Source of the DNA: Nocardia tengchongensis
Lineage (GTDB): Bacteria; Actinomycetota; Actinomycetes; Mycobacteriales; Mycobacteriaceae
Assembly: GCF_018362975.1 (NCBI RefSeq)
Contig: NZ_CP074371.1
Location: 2,728,001 to 2,792,000, forward strand
DNA length: 64,000 nt
Direction of reading: 5' to 3'
Shown here: positions 60,949 through 64,000 of the stretch, piece after piece
How the letters are laid out: each line of letters opens with the position of its first letter
Position numbering within the stretch: position 1 is the first letter of the stretch
Position numbers and translations under genes: made by a program
The notes under the pieces: generated by a model
What the model was told of the DNA's origin: nothing
Seen by the model: only the letters and a program-made list of their open reading frames with translations
Database searches by the model: none

Positions 60949-62325
60949 TCAGGCGCGCACGATGCTCAGGATCTCGGTTACGAGTGCGTCTACATCGTCC
61001 TGCGATCGCGCCTCGACGTTGAGCCGCAGCAGCGGTTCGGTATTGGAGGCGCGCAGGTTGAACCACGCCCCGTCGGCCAGCTGCACGGTCACCCCGTCCA
61101 GCCGGTCGACCGACTTGGCCCGGTTGCCGAACGCCTCGACCACCGCGGTGGTCCGCTCGTGCGCGTCGGCGACCGTCGAGTTGATCTCGCCGGAGGCCGC
61201 GTAGGTCGAATAGGCCGATGCCAGTTCCGACATCGTGCGCTCCTTCTCGCCCAGCGCGGCCAGTACGTGCAGCGCCGCGAGCATGCCGGAGTCGGCGCCC
61301 CAGAAGTCGCGGAAGTAGTAGTGCGCCGAGTGCTCGCCGCCGAAGATCGCTCCGGTGGCGGCCATCTGCTGCTTGATGAACGAGTGGCCGACGCGGGTGC
61401 GCACCGGGGTGCCGCCCAGCTCGGTCACCAGCTCCGGCACCGCCTGCGAGGTGATCAGGTTGTGGATGACCGTGGCGCCCGGCTCCTTGGTCAGCTCGCG
61501 CTCGGCGACCAGGCCGGTGACCGCGGACGGCGAGACCGGGTCGCCCTTCTCGTCCACCACGAAGCAGCGGTCGGCGTCGCCGTCGAAGGCCAGGCCGAGG
61601 TCGGCGCCGGTGCTGCGGACGAAGTCCTGCAGATCCACCAGGTTCTTCGGATCCAGGGGATTGGCTTCGTGATTGGGGAAGGAGCCGTCGAGTTCGAAGA
61701 ACAGCGGCTCGATGGTGAACTGCGGCAGCGTGCCCAGCACGGCGGGCACGGTGTAGCCGCCCATGCCGTTGCCCGCGTCCACCGCGATGCGCAATGGGCG
61801 CGAACCGCTCAGGTCGACCAGCTTGTGCAGGAAAGCGGCGTAGGCCGAGAGCAGGTCCTCGCGGGTCTCGCTGCCGCGCGGGCCGTCGAAGGCGGGGACG
61901 CCGGCGATGACCTCGTCGGAGATGATGGCCAGGCCGGTGTCCTGACCGACCGGCAGCGCCTTGGCGCGGCACAGCTTGATGCCGTTGTACTTGGCCGGGT
62001 TGTGGCTGGCGGTGAACATGGCGCCGGGGCAGTCCAGGTGACCGGAGGCGAAGTACAGCTGGTCGGTGGAGGCGAGGCCGATGTGCACCACATCGAGGCC
62101 CTGCGCGAGCACGCCGTCGGCGAAGGCCGCGGCCAGCTCGGGGGAGGAGTCGCGCATGTCGTGACCGATCACGATGCGCGTCGCGCCTTCGGTCCGCATC
62201 AGCCGGGCGAAGGAGCCGGCGACATCCCGGACGAAGTCCGCGTCGATCTGCTCGCCGACCACGCCGCGAACGTCGTATGCCTTGATGACTGCTTGTACGG
62301 ACTCGGCGGACCGGGCGACTGTCAT
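60949..62325 (-). CDS. manB: Phosphomannomutase/phosphoglucomutase
   Basis: 458-aa alpha-D-phosphohexomutase converting mannose-6-phosphate to mannose-1-phosphate. The phosphoserine loop is TASHNPAKYNG (about 105), the magnesium site FDGDADR (about 245), the sugar-specificity loop GGEHSAHYYF and the phosphate loop RASNTEPLLR. Homologue of Rv3257c. The start is ATG 62325; an in-frame GTG at 62334 adds three residues. It leads the mannose unit with the TobH-like gene 73 bp downstream and manA after that. Confidence 0.92.
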   Translation of the reverse strand: MTVARSAESVQAVIKAYDVRGVVGEQIDADFVRDVAGSFARLMRTEGATRIVIGHDMRDSSPELAAAFADGVLAQGLDVVHIGLASTDQLYFASGHLDCPGAMFTASHNPAKYNGIKLCRAKALPVGQDTGLAIISDEVIAGVPAFDGPRGSETREDLLSAYAAFLHKLVDLSGSRPLRIAVDAGNGMGGYTVPAVLGTLPQFTIEPLFFELDGSFPNHEANPLDPKNLVDLQDFVRSTGADLGLAFDGDADRCFVVDEKGDPVSPSAVTGLVAERELTKEPGATVIHNLITSQAVPELVTELGGTPVRTRVGHSFIKQQMAATGAIFGGEHSAHYYFRDFWGADSGMLAALHVLAALGEKERTMSELASAYSTYAASGEINSTVADAHERTTAVVEAFGNRAKSVDRLDGVTVQLADGAWFNLRASNTEPLLRLNVEARSQDDVDALVTEILSIVRA

Positions 62326-62449
62326 GGGGAACACCCTAGTAGCAGACCCTCGCGTGGGCGGACTTCGCCTGCCCCTACTTGTCGGGTCAAGTGATTCGGT
62401 GAGATGAGAGCGACTTGTCGGGTATGTCCGCGCGTCGCGGACCTCCGAG

Positions 62450-62839
62450 TCAGCTCGGCGGGTCGGGTAGGACGCGTAGGTGGCCGCGGCGGCCGGTGCG
62501 ACCCGTGCGGGTCGGGCGCTGCTGGGCGGGGGCGTAGTCGGTGTAGCCGCGCGGATCCGGATCGGTTGGGCGGCGGCGCAATCCGGCTTCGCGGACGGCC
62601 TCGGCCAGGGCGGTCAGATCGTCGTCGTCGGGAGTGGAGGAGGAAAATCCGCCCTCGTGGCGGACCAGCTCCCAGCCCTTGGGCGCGGTGATCCGGGAGG
62701 CGTGCGTTTCACACAGGTCCCAGGAATGCGGCTCGGCGACCGTGACCAGTGGACCCACGACCGCCATCGAGTCGGAGTACACATAGGTCAGCGTCGCGAC
62801 GGCCGGATTCTTGCAGCCTGGACGGCAGCAACGACGCAT
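62450..62839 (-). CDS. DUF3499-family zinc-binding protein (Rv3258c homologue)
   Basis: 129-aa protein of the actinobacterial DUF3499 family. MRRCCRPGCKNPAVATLTYV and WDLCETHASRITAPKGWELV carry the cysteines and histidine that probably bind zinc. The second half is acidic, then Arg/Pro-rich and disordered-looking. The start is ATG 62839 (GTG 62848 also in frame). The longer open frame up to 63067 is only hairpin repeat copy E read backwards. Position between manB and the Rv3259-like gene follows mycobacterial synteny. Function unknown. Confidence 0.83.
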   Translation of the reverse strand: MRRCCRPGCKNPAVATLTYVYSDSMAVVGPLVTVAEPHSWDLCETHASRITAPKGWELVRHEGGFSSSTPDDDDLTALAEAVREAGLRRRPTDPDPRGYTDYAPAQQRPTRTGRTGRRGHLRVLPDPPS

Positions 62840-62931
62840 GGGGATCACGCCAAGCAGGGTAACCCCCCTCACGGCCCGATGGGCACAGACACGCTCAATG
62901 ACCCCGGTCTCAGTAGTGCCACAAGACCCAT

Positions 62932-63047
62932 GGTTCGCGGCGCGTCTCGTTCTGGACTGAGTGGAGCGGGGGAGCGAAGCGGAGGAGCGGAGGGAGGGAA
63001 GAACGAGACCTCCAGCGCCGCGAACCAGCCGGAGCGGAGCGGAGGCA
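62932..63047 (+). repeat. Hairpin leader repeat, copy E
   Basis: Fifth copy, the only one with its tail pointing right. Outer arms 62932-62943 and 63015-63026 read GGTTCGCGGCGC with GCGCCGCGAACC: one C of copies C/D is G here, and the partner G is C. Inner arms 62944-62953 and 63000-63009 are as in copy C. The GGAGGCAG tail ends 24 bases before the Rv3259-like start at 63071. Confidence 0.92.
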
Positions 63048-63070
63048 GAAGAAAGAGCTAGATTCAAGGT

Positions 63071-63562
63071 ATGACCCGTTCACGTAAGAGGCGGCCGCCC
63101 ACAGCGCGGTCGGTCATCCGCCGCGGGCGGGGTGTGCGTGGGCCCATGTTGCCGCCGACGGTGCCCGCCCGGCGCACCCGCGGCCAGGAGTTCGACCGGC
63201 TGGTGCTGGAGGCGTTCGCGCCGCTGGAGAGCCGCTGGCACGAGCAGTTGACCAAGCTCGACATCGCGGTCGACGATGTGCCGAAAATCCGTCCGCTGCA
63301 CCCCGATTCGGTCACCTGGCCCGACGAGGTGGTGGCCGACGGGCCGGTGCCGCTGTCCCGTCTGATCCCGGCCGGGGTGGACCGCTACGGCATGACCACC
63401 CGCGCCCGCATCGTGCTGTTCCGTAAGCCGCTGGAACTGCGGGCCGGGGACCCCGACGACCTGGTCGACCTGCTGCGCGAGGTCCTCGTACAGCAGCTCG
63501 CGACCTATCTCGGGGTCGAGCCCGACATCATCGACCCGGACCCGGACGCGGACAACGGGTAG
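63071..63562 (+). CDS. Metallopeptidase-family-like protein (Rv3259 homologue)
   Basis: 163-aa protein of the zincin-like family represented by Rv3259. A basic, disordered start (MTRSRKRRPPTARSVIRRGR) leads to EFDRLVLEAFAPLESRW and RARIVLFRKPLELR. The helix where the HExxH zinc site lies in true zincins reads REVLVQQLATYLG, so both histidines are missing. A proteolytic role is doubtful. Start at ATG 63071 (AAGGT just upstream), preceded by hairpin repeat copy E. Convergent with whiB2. Confidence 0.8.
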   Translation: MTRSRKRRPPTARSVIRRGRGVRGPMLPPTVPARRTRGQEFDRLVLEAFAPLESRWHEQLTKLDIAVDDVPKIRPLHPDSVTWPDEVVADGPVPLSRLIPAGVDRYGMTTRARIVLFRKPLELRAGDPDDLVDLLREVLVQQLATYLGVEPDIIDPDPDADNG

Positions 63563-63573
63563 AACGCCCGCTT

Positions 63574-63620
63574 TACCCCGAACTACGTTTCGTAACAACT
63601 GATTTCGCAAGTTCGGGGTA
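63574..63620. terminator. Inverted repeat between Rv3259-like and whiB2 genes
   Basis: TACCCCGAAC (63574-63583) pairs perfectly with GTTCGGGGTA (63611-63620) across 27 bases. A second hairpin, GGCTCCC (63685-63691) with GGGAGCC (63722-63728) followed by CTTT, lies next to the whiB2 stop. Together they fill the 168-bp gap between the convergent genes and probably end both transcripts. Confidence 0.6.
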
Positions 63621-63730
63621 ACTCGTCGGGTACGCCCAGGGTTGTTTCGGCTCCTGACCGCGGCACGGGTTGCCGACGGTCAGCGGCTCCCGAGCCGCCC
63701 GCTGAAGGCCCGGAGAGGCGGGGGAGCCCT

Positions 63731-63991
63731 TTAGATGATGCCGCGCTTGAGGCGGCGGCGCTCACGCTCGGAGAGGCCGCCCCAGATGCCGAAGCGCTCG
63801 TCATTGGCGAGGGCGTACTCGAGGCACTCGTCGCGTACCTCGCAGCCCAGGCAGATGCGCTTGGCTTCGCGGGTGGAGCCGCCCTTCTCGGGGAAGAACG
63901 CCTCCGGATCGGTTTGGGCGCACAGCGCCCGTTCCTGCCATTGTTCGGCTTCGGTCATCATGCGACCGCCGCGCGCGAAAGTGTCGTACAT
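63731..63991 (-). CDS. whiB2: WhiB-family iron-sulfur regulator, WhiB2/WhmD type
   Basis: 86-aa WhiB protein. Four cysteines that bind a 4Fe-4S cluster are seen in ALCAQ, CLGC and DEC, then the turn GIWGGLSERERRRLKR with a basic DNA-contact tail. WhiB2/WhmD controls septation in mycobacteria and is essential there; the synteny with the Rv3259-like and manB genes supports this subgroup. The start is ATG 63991 after GAGGAT; a later ATG near 63961 would still keep all cysteines. The promoter lies beyond the window. Confidence 0.9.
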   Translation of the reverse strand: MYDTFARGGRMMTEAEQWQERALCAQTDPEAFFPEKGGSTREAKRICLGCEVRDECLEYALANDERFGIWGGLSERERRRLKRGII

Positions 63992-64000
63992 ATCCTCGGC

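Overview
The window is high-GC actinobacterial DNA, most likely from a Nocardia-type member of the Mycobacteriales. The evidence is the gene content: a mycobacterial-style arabinogalactan/mannose block at the right end (LCP protein, rmlD, wbbL, manC, manA, TobH-like, manB, DUF3499, Rv3259-like, whiB2), an MptpB-like tyrosine phosphatase, an Rv3406-like sulfatase dioxygenase, paired FadE-type acyl-CoA dehydrogenases and several PknB-type kinases. I see no rRNA, tRNA, CRISPR array, insertion sequence or phage. All family assignments come from reading the proteins by eye; no database search was possible.

Layout. 1-6.3 kb: partial glutathionyl-hydroquinone reductase, a crotonase, an ANL ligase that lacks its C-terminal domain, a tyrosine phosphatase, a TetR-C-like protein with no DNA-binding domain behind a perfect 19-bp palindrome, and a D-threonine-aldolase-like PLP enzyme. 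6.3-15.8 kb: a 1266-aa TM0106-type nuclease/helicase whose nuclease, exonuclease and Walker B motifs all look lost, an alpha/beta hydrolase, a phosphoribosyltransferase, a nitrilase-family amidase, a DEAD-box RNA helicase and a secreted protein. 16-25.1 kb: an acyl-CoA dehydrogenase pair, three proteins of unknown function, a CoA-transferase/HMG-CoA-lyase pair, the dioxygenase and endonuclease IV. 25.4-32.6 kb: two tandem receptor-like Ser/Thr kinases with related extracellular domains, then a MacB-type ABC ATPase and an FtsX-type permease. 32.7-35.8 kb: a SgcJ/EcaC protein behind a SoxR-box-like dyad, a chromate transporter and a beta-lactamase-like lipoprotein.

35.9-45.2 kb holds the most intriguing block. 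It is a co-directional minus-strand set reading SWIM zinc finger, DUF5691, MoxR AAA ATPase, DUF5682, vWA protein and a third Ser/Thr kinase. The first four genes overlap or nearly overlap, so they look like one translationally coupled system of unknown function. 45.4-49 kb carries a selenoprotein-W-like protein, an FmdB-type zinc ribbon, a carboxylesterase and a P450. 49.1-64 kb is the conserved cell-wall block, with a TetR/oxidoreductase/CDF island between manC and manA.

Two observations cut across the window. First, a dispersed element of about 120 bp occurs five times, plus one tail-only copy. It forms a two-stem hairpin whose arms have changed in matching pairs between copies. Every copy lies immediately upstream of a start codon, in the same orientation as that gene, and in three copies its 3' end is the gene's ribosome-binding site. 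Second, seven reading-frame breaks in six genes, plus one apparent fusion, are each explained by a single-base length change in a G or C run. These look more like sequencing or assembly errors than a set of pseudogenes, so the affected proteins are described as reconstructed across the breaks.
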